Shown in pieces: positions 36,331-47,580 of a stretch of DNA of 64,000 nt. This DNA is from Lathyrus oleraceus (taxonomy: Eukaryota > Streptophyta > Magnoliopsida > Fabales > Fabaceae): assembly GCF_024323335.1 (NCBI RefSeq), contig NC_066579.1:241651652-241715651 (forward strand), read 5' to 3'. The notes beneath the pieces were generated by a model, which saw only the letters and a program-made list of their open reading frames with translations, was not told the DNA's origin and ran no database searches. A program made the position numbers and the translations under genes. Each line of letters begins with the position of its first letter. The first letter of the stretch is position 1.

Positions 36331-38238
36331 CTTAATATCTATAACGGTAAATTCATGACCATCAAGCTATGGATAAGCTTAATGTCAATAAAACTAGAGT
36401 CGCCACCGCGCTTTTATTGTTTTCAAAGGAAAAGGGAAAAGTATGAACAAAACCCAAAGATAAGAAGTTTTCAAAGTAAAACTAATAAAATGCCAGAGAT
36501 TACAGGTAAGGGGGTTGGTTACACAGAGGGAATGAGTTAGTACCCAAAGTGTCCTAGGTACTCCTAGGGAGCCCTTTTTTATGTGTGTATGTGATTTGGT
36601 ATAAAAGATGTTTGAAACAAATAGAGTGTAGAGATGAGAAAAGAATTCATTAATTATATTTTTGTGTTTGACAAGACCTTCAGACTTGTGCCTACGTATC
36701 AACATAAAAATGAGGGATCAAAACCTCGTAGTTCGTGGTATCAATTTCAAAATGGGTGGATTGCTTTTAACAAAATTTTAAATGAAAAGGGCACAAAGGG
36801 CCAAAAATTTGAATGAAGTTGTTAGTTCTTTTTTTTTTTTGTCTTTTGAAATTTTAAGTCAATATGATTAGATTCATTTACAAGTTTGATTTAAGAAAAG
36901 AGTTAAAAATGTAATGGCATAAGACCAAAGTTTCTAATTCGAAATAAGGTCTAAGTTTTAAATCACAAGCAAAGAAGATTTTAAAAAAAGGGGGAGAGAT
37001 TTTGAAATTTAAGAAATGGTAGGAGATGAAGAGGCTAATCCTAAGCATAAAATTAAAAGTTAAGAGTTGAAAAATATTTGATCAATGAGATGCAATCCAA
37101 CAGACAAGAGTGTCATATAGAAAACCCATGTTCCCTTTGGATTTTGAGTCAAGCAATAATCAACAAGCAATTAGCAATATCAAGCATCATGAAGATCAAG
37201 GCATCAAATAAAGATAGCCATGTCCAAGCAAGCAAATCCCATAGCTAGAAGTCTCCTTTGCCTTCTTATGTATCAGATGAAATACTTTTTGATCAACTCA
37301 GAAGAAGATGCTAGACACCAGATCAAAATAATAGTTGCATCAAGACCATGTAGCAGATGAACTCAAGTGGGTCGAAATACTTGCATAAGATGAAAACCCA
37401 AATCACAATAACTGGTCTCAGATATGTTGGCATTGGCCAAGTCCTTTTGCTCATGGAATGTTGCCTAATTCTAAGTCCAAAAGTTCAGATCAAATCCAAC
37501 AGTCCACACAAACATTTTTTTTTTGGGTTTTTGTTGCTTATTAAGTATTTTAAGGTCCTAAGACCATAAACAAAAACAAAATATTCAAACAAATATACAC
37601 AATCACAACATATGGCTCAAATGAGCAAAGTGAAAATGAAATAAACATAAACAAGTTAAATGATATGTAAAATGACAAATGCAATGGTAAATGACTTGAA
37701 TTTAAATTGCATAAAGTAAATGACTTGAAAGTAAATCAAGGTTAATAATAGTTAGTGCTAGTAAAAGTTAATTAGATGTTAGTGGAGTTTTGCTTTTTAA
37801 TTGATTAAGCCTTTCTTTGGAGAATACTCAACCCTCTACTCACAAGCATGGATCCTTGAACCAAGACATCTTCCAAAGGAAGGAAAATGCCAAGTTTCCA
37901 CACAATACCATGAAAGGGGAGAGACTTACAATCTCACTTACTAGAATGCTATGCCTTTAGGGTCAAATATAGCTCTATGTTAAGCAATCATAATTGGACT
38001 TATGTAGAAGTCACAACTATCTGAGGTCGGGCAATAAAAGTTTAGGTGCTAATGCATGTTAGAGATTTGGCATGATGAACCAAACTCCTAAAATATACAA
38101 AACACTAAAAGAAAAGATCAAATGGATGGACCTATCTCATCCATACTTGTATTGGTTCATCTAACACAAGGTTATTGATGAACCAATTAGCCTTAGGATG
38201 TTGAGATTTCATTGGTCAATAAAAGGGATGGGGAAGAA
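36331..38238 (-). mobile_element. E1 5' LTR, 3' part (right border of interior)
   Basis: Non-coding A/T-rich LTR sequence between the E1 PBS and the E3 insertion. It carries the Tat U5-type block (tactcctagggagccc at 36558-36573, gggggttggtta at 36510) and a PBS-like gagtcgccaccg at 36397-36408. The LTR end at 36331-36333 is not a clean CA and may be mutated. The aagaa duplication of E3 is at 38234-38238. Confidence 0.8.
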
Positions 38239-38872
38239 TGTAACAACCCAATTTTAGTATTTATTTCTTATATTATTATAATATTTTATTTTATTTATTT
38301 GGGGTGTTAATTAATTAATTGGTTGTTAGGTAGTATAATAATTGATTGAATTAATTTACTTGGTGTGTATATTGTGTTGGTTTAATTTATTTGAACTAAA
38401 TAGAGATAGTATAATGCTATGTCTTATTGGGCCTATTAATTAAATTAGAGGTATAATTTCTTAAGCCCAAATATATACTAAGATAGTAAGAGGTGAGGAG
38501 AGTGGGAGGTAACACTTGTTTGGTCATTTCAAGGCAACAGAGAAAGAAAAGAGGAAAGAAGTGAGGAGAAGAGGGGAAGAACAAGGGAGAAGCTAGGGCT
38601 TCGAGAAAATTGAAGAGGTAAGGGGGAGAATCCTTATTATTATGGGTTAGTATGATTGGGTCAATGGGTAGAAATATGTTTAGGTTGAAATCCCTAATTT
38701 TTATAGTTCTTGAAATTGTTAGGTTTTGATGAGTAATCTTTGATTTGTGATGATTAATTGTGTTTTGGAACTGATATATGGGTGAAATTGAGGGATAGAT
38801 TGAGAATCCAATTTGATATTTTCTACTGTAGCACCACTTCTCTCGTTAAGAAAAATTCAGATTTTAACCCGT

Positions 38873-39057
38873 GTTAACCGGTTACCAGAAAAGTGTTAAC
38901 CGGTTACGTGCTAACAAAATATTCCCAGAAATTGTATTTTTGTGTCGGGTTAACCGGTTACCATGAAAGCGTTAATCGGTTACTTACTTAAAAATCTTCC
39001 AGAAATTGTATTCTGTTTTCGGGTTAACCGGTTACCCTAAAAGTGTTAACCGATTAC
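38873..39057. repeat. Paired GTTAACCGGTTAC palindromes, three units (E3 LTR)
   Basis: Motif starts at 38873/38895, 38949/38971 and 39023/39045: pairs 22 bp apart, units 76 and 74 bp apart. Two of the six have a CpG-type change (ttaatcgg, accgatt). In the 3' LTR the same array lies at 52404-52590 with more such changes. Confidence 0.93.
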
Positions 39058-39339
39058 CACTGTTGAAAAAGGAAAATTTGAGAACTTTTAAAAGACGTAA
39101 CCATTTTGGAATAAAATCTAAGTGTGCGTATTTGATAATTAGCTTATATATGTGATTAGTGTATTTGTTATGAATGTGCGTATGTACCATTGGTGGATAA
39201 TTCATAGAGTTGAATTATGGTGATAATATGTGGAATGTTAAGATGGTAGAGATGATCTTAATTGCATATGTTGTTGGTATATGTACATTCATTCATGGCA
39301 TGGTCGGCTTTATGGTGGAAGCGGTGAAACTGTGGGTTC

Positions 39340-39700
39340 ACATGGTAATAGACGTTGATCCTTGAATGGAAATAGGCGTAGCAGACGTTGATCCTTAATT
39401 GGAAATAGGCGTAGCAGACGTTGATCCTTAATTGGATATAGGCGTAGCAGACGTTGATCCTTAATTGGAAATAGGCGTAGTGGCTTTGATCTTGTCCGGA
39501 TCGGAAGCATGGCTTGGATTCTAGATATTGAATCGGAAAGCGATGAAACTGTGGGTTCACATGGTAATAGACGTTGATCTTTGAATGGAAATAGGCGTAG
39601 CAGACATTGATCCTTAATTGGAAATAGGCGTAGTGGTTTTGATCTTGTCCGGATCGGAAGCGTGGCTTGGATTCTAGATATTGATGCGGAAAGCGGTGAA
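39340..39700. repeat. 33-bp tandem array within a larger duplicated block (E3 5' LTR)
   Basis: Units gacgttgatccttaattgg...ggcgtagca run 33 bp each, four in the first block (about 39350-39480) and two in the second (about 39568-39632), separated by a shared gtccggatcggaagc...cggtgaaac segment of the larger repeat. Thirty-three is a multiple of three, which keeps antisense frames open (39258-39740 and 39310-39852). Confidence 0.88.
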
Positions 39701-40665
39701 ACGTTGGGTTCACATTGCGGTACCACATGCATAGAGTCACATGTCTTGCATTGAGTCACATTAGAGTTATGTGATAATTGAATGTATGCATTGATATGAT
39801 TGTGATGTGTGTATGAGATATGGTAATTGAGTTTGGTGATGCTTGGATACATAACTTGGTAAAATATGTGATTATGTGATAATTATAGTTATGTGTATAT
39901 TTGGGAATATAACATTGGATTTTAATATTATACTCCTTGAGTTTTGATGTATGTTTGAAACATGTGAAATAAACATTGATTAGTATTATTTACATGGTTA
40001 TACAAGGTGTGATGAATTCCTTTAATTTTTGATTTAATCATTGTGCTTTATTATACTTCTTCATAATGATTCGAATTCTCACCCTTCTGTTTGAATGTTG
40101 CTTTACATGGGCATCATGCAGATACTCAAGAGTATTATTGCTGAAGTAAGTGGAAGGTAGCTTACTCGAGATTTAGCCGGAGAGTTTCCGTGTCTTGATT
40201 TAGAGACTAGGTAGTGAGTCAATGCTCTGGTCATGTAACACTGGGTAGATTAGTAGTATTGAACTCATGTCTTATTTGGATATGTATTATGTTATTACTT
40301 GTGAACATGTTTATTTGCAAGTTGCTGTTTGAGAGGCCATAGTGCCAAATATTCTAGATATGGTTTTATTTTATCTTGAGGAGATTATTGAGAGATGATC
40401 ATGGTATGGAACATGAATAATTTTATGAAATACATGAGTATTGATTATTTACCGTTGCGAACGCATATTCTTGTATATTCATGATATTTAAAATGTGTTA
40501 TCTTAAATGACCAGGTGTATTGTATATTGATGATGAATGATGTTGGTTTTTGAAAGCTTTTAGTTTTGGAAAAAGTCGATGTGACGCCCTTTTGTTTATA
40601 TGCGTGCTTATTCACTCTGATTATATGTTAAGTATTTTGGGGTATAAAAAGGGGTGTTACATTAG

Positions 40666-40677
40666 TGGTATCAGAGC
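40666..40677 (+). other. E3 primer-binding site
   Basis: tggtatcagagc, complementary to the 3' end of initiator tRNA-Met, four bases after the LTR. Confidence 0.93.
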
Positions 40678-40822
40678 AGGTCGGTCCGTCCGGCCAGGTT
40701 GTTTAATTATGTTTGTTCCCTAGTATGCGACAGGTGTGTGAGAACACTGTCGATGCTTGTTTTATTCTCCATTGCATGTTGGGAATGAAATAAGTGGGGG
40801 AGAAGCGTCTGCTTCTCTTGGA

Positions 40823-40864
40823 TGTTCCAATTGTATCGAGCTTGGACATTATGTTGTTGCATGC
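40823..40864 (+). pseudogene. E3 gag zinc-knuckle remnant
   Basis: Fourteen codons read CSNCIELGHYVVAC, a clean CX2CX4HX4C zinc knuckle. It is the only piece of gag I can recognise; the gag core upstream and the protease downstream are missing. It is not in an open frame with the RT downstream as far as I can read. Confidence 0.7.
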
Positions 40865-40905
40865 AAGAGTGCAGTATTGGCTAGTTAACCTGTTTTGAGA
40901 ATGTT

Positions 40906-42540
40906 GTGCTTTTCCTGAACCCGAAGAGAGGTCGGATTCGAGGATGGTGTTGGTTAGAATTTAATTGGGTGTATATCATCTGTTTTGAGAAGACTGTTAT
41001 TTTTCCTGAGGTTGGTGCTAAGGATGTATCTGCTAAGCAAGTTGATGAATCAGTGCAAGATGGTGCTGAGTTGTTTATGTTGTTGGCAACTTTGGATATT
41101 CGTGAGAAGAGGACGGTTGAAGAATTGCCAATAGTTTGTGAGTTTGCGGAGGTATTTCCTGAAGATATAAGTGATTTACCGCCGGAACATGAAGTTGAGT
41201 TTTTGATTGATTTAGTTCCTGGAACTAGTCCTGTATCGATGGCTCCCTATAGAATGTCTGCTTCTGAGTTGAAAGAGTTGAAGAGTCAACTTGAAGACTT
41301 GCTTGAGAAGAAGTTTATTCGTCCTAGTGTGTCGCCGTGGGGTGCACCTGCTCTGTTGGTCAAGAAGAAAGAAGGTTCCATGAGATTATGTGTTGATTAT
41401 AGACAACTGAACAAAGTGACGATTAAGAACAAGTATCCACTTCCGAGGATTGACGATCTGATGGATCAGCTGGTTGGAGCTTGTGTGTTTAGCAAGATTG
41501 ATTTGAGGTCTGGGTATCATCAGATTCGTGTAAAGGCTGAGGATATTCAAAAGACTGCTTTTCGGACAAGGTATGGTCACTATGAGTACTCTGTGATGCC
41601 TTTTGGTGTGATTAATGCACCTGGTGTATTTATGGAGTATATGAATAGAATTTTTCATGATTATTTGGATAAGTTTGTTGTTGTGTTCGTCGACGATATA
41701 TTGATTTATTCTAAGAGTGAAGAGGATCATGCCGAGCATTTGAAGGTTGTGTTATCGGTGTTGAAAGAGAAGAAGTTGTTTGCTAAACTCTCTAAATGTG
41801 AGTTTTTGTTGAATGAGGTAAGTTTTTTGGGGCATGTGATTTTGAGTGGTGGTATTTCTGTGGATCCTACGAAGATTGAAGCTGTATCTCAATGGGAAGC
41901 TCCTAAGTTTGTTGATGAGATTAGAAGATTCCTTGGTTTGGCTGGTTATTATAGGAAGTTCATTGAAGGATTTTCTAAGTTGTCGTTACCGTTGACGCAG
42001 TTGACTAGGAAATGTCAAGCTTTCATTTGGACTTCACAGTGTGAGGCGGATTTTCAAGAGCTTAAGAGAAGATTGACTATGGCTCCTATTTTGATTTTAC
42101 CAGATCCGTTATAACCTTTCGTTGTGTATTGTGATGCTTCTTTGTTGGGTTTAGAAGGTGTTTTGATGCAAAAAGGGCAAGTGGTAGCTTATGCTTCAAG
42201 GCAACTTAAAGTTCATGAGAGGAATTATCCGACGCATGACTTAGAGTTGGCCGCCATTGTGTTTGTGTTGAAGCTTTGGAGACATTATTTGTTTGGATTG
42301 AGATTTGATGTGTTTAGTGATCACAAGAGTTTGAAGTACTTGTTCGATCAGAAAGAATTGCATATGAGGCAAAGAAGATGGTTGGAATTCTTGAAAGATT
42401 ATGATTTTGGTTTGAATTACCATTCTGGAAAGGCGAATGTTGTGGCCGATGCATTGAGTAGGAAGTCATTGCACATGTCTATGTTGATGATTCGAGAGTT
42501 TGAATTGTTGGAGCAATTTAGAGATTTGAGTTTGGTTTGT
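40906..42540 (+). pseudogene. E3 reverse transcriptase and RNase H, broken by stops
   Basis: RT begins in the conserved leader ([20 protein letters not shown]) and has [34 protein letters not shown] (first Asp) and [12 protein letters not shown] (catalytic pair) near 41690, then [21 protein letters not shown] at 42112 stops the frame at the RT/RNase H join. RNase H follows in the same frame from 42118 ([52 protein letters not shown]), with its acidic residues in place, and ends at TAA 42541. The first 40 residues before DVSAKQ are not gypsy-like and probably come from deletion joining. The catalytic residues are intact; the stops make it dead. Confidence 0.92.
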
Positions 42541-43717
42541 TAAGCGACGTCTTCGTGTGTTAAGCTTGGTATGTTGTAGCTTACATGTGGCATTCTTGAC
42601 GAGATTAGAGAAGGTCAGAAGTCAGATTTGAAATTAGTCGATGTTATGACATTGATTAATCAAGGCAAAGGTGGTGACTTTCGGATTGATGAGAATGGTA
42701 TCATGAGGTGTCGTGATCGAGTTTGTGTTCCGGATGTTGCGGATTTGAGAAAGAGGATTCTTGAGGAAGGGCATAGAAGTGGTCTGAGTATTCATCCTGG
42801 TGCTACTAAAATGTATCAAGACTTGAGGAAGATGTTTTGGTGGCAAGGTATGAATAAGGATGTAGCGGAATTTGTGTATTCATGTTTGACTTGTCAAAAG
42901 TCAAAGATTGAACATCAAAAGCCGTCTGGTTTGATGCAACCGTTATCTATTCCCGAGTGGAAGTGAGATAGTATCTCTATGGATTTTGTTTCGGGTTTTC
43001 CGAGAACATCGAGTAATTGTGAGGCGATTTGGGTCGTTGTGGACAGGTTGACGAAATATGCTCATTTTATTCCGATGAGGATGGATTATTCGATGGAGAG
43101 ACTTGCTAAGTTGTACATCGAGAGGATTGTGTGTTTGCATGGTATTCCGTCGAGCATTGTTTCGGATAGAGATCCGAGGTTCACTTCGAGATTTTGGGAA
43201 GGTTTGCAAAGTGCTTTGGGTACGAAGTTGCGTTTGAGTTCGGCATATCATCCACAAACTGATGGTCAAACGGAGAGGACTATTTAGTCACTTGAAGATC
43301 TTTTGAGGTCTTGTGTTTTGGAACAAGGAGGAAATTGGGATAGTTTCTTGCCTTTGATCGAGTTTACGTATAACAACAGTTCCCATTCGAGTATTGGAAT
43401 GGCACCTTTTGAGGCTCTTTATGGTAGAAGGTGTAGAACTCCTTTGTGTTGGTACGAATCGGGAGAGGGTGATGTGGTTGGACCCGAGTTAATTCAAGAA
43501 ACTACGGATAAGATTAAGATGATCCAAGAGAAGATGAAGGCTTCTCAGAGTCGTCAAAAGAGTTATCATGATAAGAGGAGGAAGGCTCTTGAGTTTGAGA
43601 AAGCTAAGCATGTGTTTCTCCGAGTTACGCCAATAACGGGTGTTGGTAGAGCTTTGAAGTCACATAAGTTGACGCCACGTTTCATTGGTCCTTATCAGAT
43701 TTCCGAGAGGGTAGGTG
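42541..43717 (+). pseudogene. E3 integrase up to the E4 insertion
   Basis: The frame continues after stops at 42541 and near 42577. It has the zinc-binding H...H...CLTCQ part (HRSGLSIHPGATKMY, WWQGMNKDVAEFVYSCLTCQ), a TGA at 42964-42966 where a Trp is expected, the core with [22 protein letters not shown] and [11 protein letters not shown] (DDE complete), a TAG at 43285-43287 where a Gln is expected, and LTPRFIGPYQIS, the GPY/F module. It is cut by E4 at ERVG. The frame is unchanged across all four stops, so decay is by substitution. Confidence 0.92.
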
Positions 43718-44592
43718 TGTTGGTGTAAGCCCTAGATGCCAATACTTTTGGTACTTGTATCGAATTGTTTATTAATAATAAAAGGCTTTTCCTTTATTAT
43801 GTTTGTTTAATAAAGTCCCTGGAATAGATAGTCCGTTTAATATATCAAGTGTGACTTAATCATGAGAGCACATTAAACATAAGGACACTATTCTTAAAGT
43901 ATCCGTAGTCGAGCTTTATTGTGAAGTGGGATAACATTAAAGCATGAAGACTATTATGTTTATAGACTGATGATCACATCTCATGGATCATGGATAAGGA
44001 GTTATCAAGTCTCAAACATAGGTATGAATATTAAGAGTAATATTTATACTGGATTGACCCGCTATGAGAATACTATATAGAATGTTATGCAAAGTGTCAT
44101 AAGTTATTCTCATGGTGATAGTGGTGTATACCACCCTTCGACCTGAAACCACTATGGACCCTAGATGTAGAGTCGAGTGCCTTATTGTTGATCAAACGTT
44201 GTTCGTAACTGGATGACCATAAAAACAGTTGATGGGTACTCCACGACGCATGCTAAGGGACATGAGTGACCTAGATGGAATTTTCCCATCCTGCGTAACA
44301 AGATAAATGTCTATGGGCCCAATATTGAACTGGACAAGGATGACACGGTCTATGCCTTGTGTTCAATATAGACATAAGGGCAAAAGGGTAATTATACACA
44401 TAATTATTATCACAAAAGGATTTGTCAGATCACATGACATTTTGGTGTCTTGGGTAGCAGTGATGTGTTGCTAGATACCGCTCACTGTTTATTATGTTAA
44501 ATACGTGATTTAATATAATTACCAATGCCGCGAAAACCTATAGGGTCACACACAAAGGACGGATTGATGAGAGATATAGTAATTAAGGAATA

Positions 44593-44680
44593 TCGTAATG
44601 TACGGTGCCCTTAAGTGAATTATAGAACATCGTAAGGTACGATGTACTTAAGTAGAATACGAAATATGGTAAGGTACCAT
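44593..44680. repeat. Three short hairpins at 37-bp spacing (E4 U3)
   Basis: Cores gta-NNN-tac are centred at 44599, 44636 and 44673. Arms differ: t/cgta-atg-tacg, catcgta-agg-tacgatg (7-bp stem) and atggta-agg-taccat (6-bp stem). In the 3' LTR the first arm pair is accgta/tacggt, fully paired, while the second and third have acquired mismatches. Confidence 0.88.
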
Positions 44681-44761
44681 GAGCTTACGTGATTTTGGCA
44701 TATTATAAGATATGGGCCATATACACTTGAGTGGGCTTTTTAGCTTGCAGCCCACACAAGT

Positions 44762-44779
44762 GGTTCTATAAATAGAACC
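44762..44779 (+). promoter_or_regulatory. TATA box in perfect palindrome (E4 5' LTR)
   Basis: ggttctat-aa-atagaacc places the TATAAATA (44767-44774) in the centre of a perfect 8-bp inverted repeat. The identical copy is at 51141-51158 in the 3' LTR. Confidence 0.7.
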
Positions 44780-45031
44780 CTTGTGTAGAAGCATTGTAAC
44801 ACTTGCAATTTTGTTTCTCTCTCTCTCTCACTCAAAGCCTTCATTCATAGCAGCTAGCACTGAGATTGAAGGAATCCGTTCGTGTGGACTGAGTAGAGGC
44901 GTTGTCATCGTTCAACATTCGTGATCGCCACAAGAGGTAATAATTCTATCACTGATCATGCCCATTCATAAGGATCATTAAAGGAGAAATTTTTAAATTC
45001 CACTGCGTTTTGGATCGCCATTCTCCTTCAG

Positions 45032-45045
45032 TGGTATCAGAGCCA
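45032..45045 (+). other. E4 primer-binding site
   Basis: tggtatcagagcca, complementary to initiator tRNA-Met, one base after the 5' LTR. Confidence 0.93.
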
Positions 45046-46705
45046 CTTACGAAACCATGAATCTGATAACTGTTTATTTTCTGTATTAATACAATTCAAG
45101 AAAGAATGAATCAAAGAATAAACGAGAAATTAAATCGAGATCGATCAAGTTATATATATGATATAAGTAATCCTGATGCAAAATACGGTATATATGATAT
45201 ACTGTTTCTGTTTCATTCATTCAAACACTTAATGGTTGTTTTCCTTTGAGCGATCAATGGTCGTTTGCTTCTTGATCCGATATTAGTATGGTGAAGCAAT
45301 GACGTGTTGATCAATCATACTGAATCAACAATCGAGATGTGTTTGACGGTCTGAACTTGGTGCATTAGGGTTAGTGACAGCACAAGGGTTGTGTTGTCAA
45401 AGAGTTATGCGATTAGGGTTGTGACTGCACAAGAGTTGTGCTTTCTAACAGATTTTCAAACAGTGTTAACCGGTTAACGTATTTGGTTAACCGGTTAACG
45501 CAAGACGAAATACAACCTTCTAACAAATTTTCAACAGTGTTAACCGGATAACGTATTTGGTTAACCGGTTAACGCAAAACAGAATACAAATTACGAACAA
45601 ATTTTCAACAGTGTTAACCGGTTAACGCATTTGGTTAACCGGTTAACGCAAGACAAAATACACCCGTTCCCGCTGACCGGGAAGCGGACCCCGGCTAACT
45701 CTGCGTAGTGTGATCGGTCGCCAAAATTTAATTTGGTTTTAATTAATTAAAAGAATTAAAATTAATAATAATAATAATATGTTTATTATTGTCTTGTGGT
45801 GATCGGTTATGGCCTTAGTTTTCCTTTATTTTGTTTTGGGTTTTAAAATACGACCTGCGTGTCGTGCCTCTCTTTTAATCTCTCAATGTAACTTCTTTTC
45901 TCATCTCACTCCCTCGTATGTAAAACGAGTTTCTTTTATGTAATGTAATGTTATGAAGAAAGAGAAGAAGTCAATATCAAAGGAGGACAACCTTGAAGAT
46001 CTTGCTTGGAGAAGCTTAGATTGTTATTAGGTTAGCTTAGGTTCTCTCATTGGCTTGGGAGAACAATTGCGCTAGGGGCCATAACTGTTTCATTATATAT
46101 GTATGTTGATGCATGTGAATGTATGTTGATGCACGTGAGAGACGATTTATATGATAAATAAGCCGGTGAGATCAGAATAATTGCAAATTCCCTCAAATTA
46201 AATATTAAGTTTATGTTTTCCAAGTTTTAACACTCATCAAGACTAGTATCGGATAATGTAGGTTTCGCCTACGCGAGGTGCATGTTCTATATTAGTAAGG
46301 TGCGATGGGATAATTGTAATATCCAATTGTTAAAACAATGGGTCAAACTTGACTAAACAAATTATAATAAGATTATATATGTTTAGAAGCAAGAGTTGGA
46401 AATTATCCATGTGATGGATTGGAATAAGGAGTTATTCACCCAACTAAAATATTCGAGAGTTGTATTAGATACAATTGGAAGGAGTTCCTACCTAAATAAC
46501 CTAGTTTTGTGTAATCCGCCTACGCGGACTTAAAACGAAGTGAAATATGGATCTCGACCCACTAGAAAATCTTCCAACGGGATTTTCCGAATCAAATGAT
46601 GAGGGTCATTTGTTTTGAGTAAAATAGTGGGAGCATATTTAATTAGAGGCCTAATTAAATATGTTATTGATACTTATATTTTCATTAATTCTTATGTAGA
46701 TTACC
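45046..46705 (+). other. E4 leader between PBS and gag
   Basis: A 1.66-kb untranslated leader. It contains the palindrome array (45465-45648), a GC-rich patch at 45664-45720 and otherwise nothing I can name. The open frames are short. Confidence 0.75.
45465..45648. repeat. Paired GTTAACCGGTTAAC palindromes, three 74-bp units (E4 leader)
   Basis: Motif starts at 45465/45486, 45539/45560 and 45613/45634: pairs 21 bp apart, units exactly 74 bp apart. Only one of the six differs (ttaaccggataac). Confidence 0.95.
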
Positions 46706-47580
46706 ATGACAACAAACACCTCTAACAACATCTTGCGATCAATCCTTGACAAAGAAAATTTGTTTGGGACAAATTTTCTGGATTGGCACTGAAACCTGAG
46801 GATTGTCCTCAAACATGATAAAAAGCTGTATGTCTTGGAGAAACCTGTTCCTGAAGAGGAACCTCCTAGTTCTGCACCTAAGGCAGAAAGAGATGCTTAT
46901 AAGAAGCATGTCGATGATGCCAATGAAACTGCTTGTCTCATTCTAGCTACCATGAACTCAGAATTGCAAAAGCAACATGAGAACATGGCAGCGTTCGATA
47001 TGATCGAACACCTGAAGATGCTCTATCAAGAGCAAGCAAGGCATGTGAGGTTTGAAGTTTCAAAAGCCCTTTTTCAAGGCAAGTTAGCTGAGGGAGCCCC
47101 TGTAGGTCCCCATGTGCTCAAGATGATTGGGTATGTGGAAAATCTTGAGAGATTGGGTTTTCCCCTCGGAAAGGAACTTGCGACTGATTTGATCTTGCAA
47201 TCGTTGCCAGATAGATTCAATCAATTTGTCCTAAATTTCAATATGAATGATATGGACAAATCTCTTCCTGAACTGCTAGCCATGTTAAGAACTGTTGAGC
47301 AGAATCTGAAGTCAAAAGGGAAGTCCATTCTGATGATCGGAAATGGAAAGAGACAGAAAAAAAGGCCCACCAAGCAGGGTGATAAAGGGAAAGGCAAGGA
47401 AGTTGCCAAACCCAAACCCACCGTTGCTGCTTTAAAGCCTAGTGGAGGCATAGCAAAAGAAGGCACCTGCTTCCATTGCGGTAAGACCGGACACTGGAAG
47501 AGAAACTGCCCAAAGTACCTGGAAGATAAGAAGAATGGAGTAGAGACTTCAACTTCAGGTATTTTTGTTATTGAAATTAA
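46706..47580 (+). pseudogene. E4 gag with premature stop
   Basis: The frame starts at ATG 46706 (MTTNTSNNILRSIL) and has TGA at 46790-46792, codon 29, in the text DWH-stop-NLRIVL; an Arg (CGA) is the likely original. The same frame then stays open. The gag core (ACLILATMNSELQKQ, AAFDMIEHLKMLYQEQ, LPDRFNQFVLNFNMND) is followed by a Lys-rich linker and a zinc knuckle CFHCGKTGHWKRNC at about 47470. The piece is otherwise full length. Confidence 0.92.

Larger units (their letters stand above)
38239..40661 (+). mobile_element. E3 5' LTR
   Basis: 2,423 bp, 36 bp longer than the 3' copy, mainly because its 33-bp array has one unit more. It contains the GTTAACCGGTTAC palindrome array at 38873-39057. 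The 3' end holds ggtataaaaagggg just before the PBS. The antisense open frames here are repeat-driven. Confidence 0.92.
43718..45030 (+). mobile_element. E4 5' LTR
   Basis: 1,313 bp, about 14 bp shorter than the 3' LTR because the CT/CA microsatellite before the RNA leader differs. It carries a three-hairpin array (44593-44680), a TATA box inside an 18-bp palindrome (44762-44779) and a ct run at 44816-44828. Confidence 0.94.

Noticed and set aside
39258..39852. Two overlapping antisense open frames of 160 and 180 residues with internal protein repeats
   Set aside because: They lie in the E3 LTR and exist because the 33-bp tandem unit is divisible by three. The same frames recur in the other LTR (52788-53349). 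There is no domain and no start context.
40641..40656. ggtataaaaagggg as the E3 promoter TATA box
   Set aside because: It lies in the last 20 bp of the LTR, so a transcript starting there would lack R/U5; probably a sequence near the integration end rather than the promoter.
41386..41739. Minus-strand open frame opposite E3 RT
   Set aside because: Shadow of the reverse transcriptase coding strand.
45465..45648. Palindromes as a possible replication origin or terminator
   Set aside because: No origin-like or terminator context; they sit in an element leader. Reported instead as a regulatory-type array.
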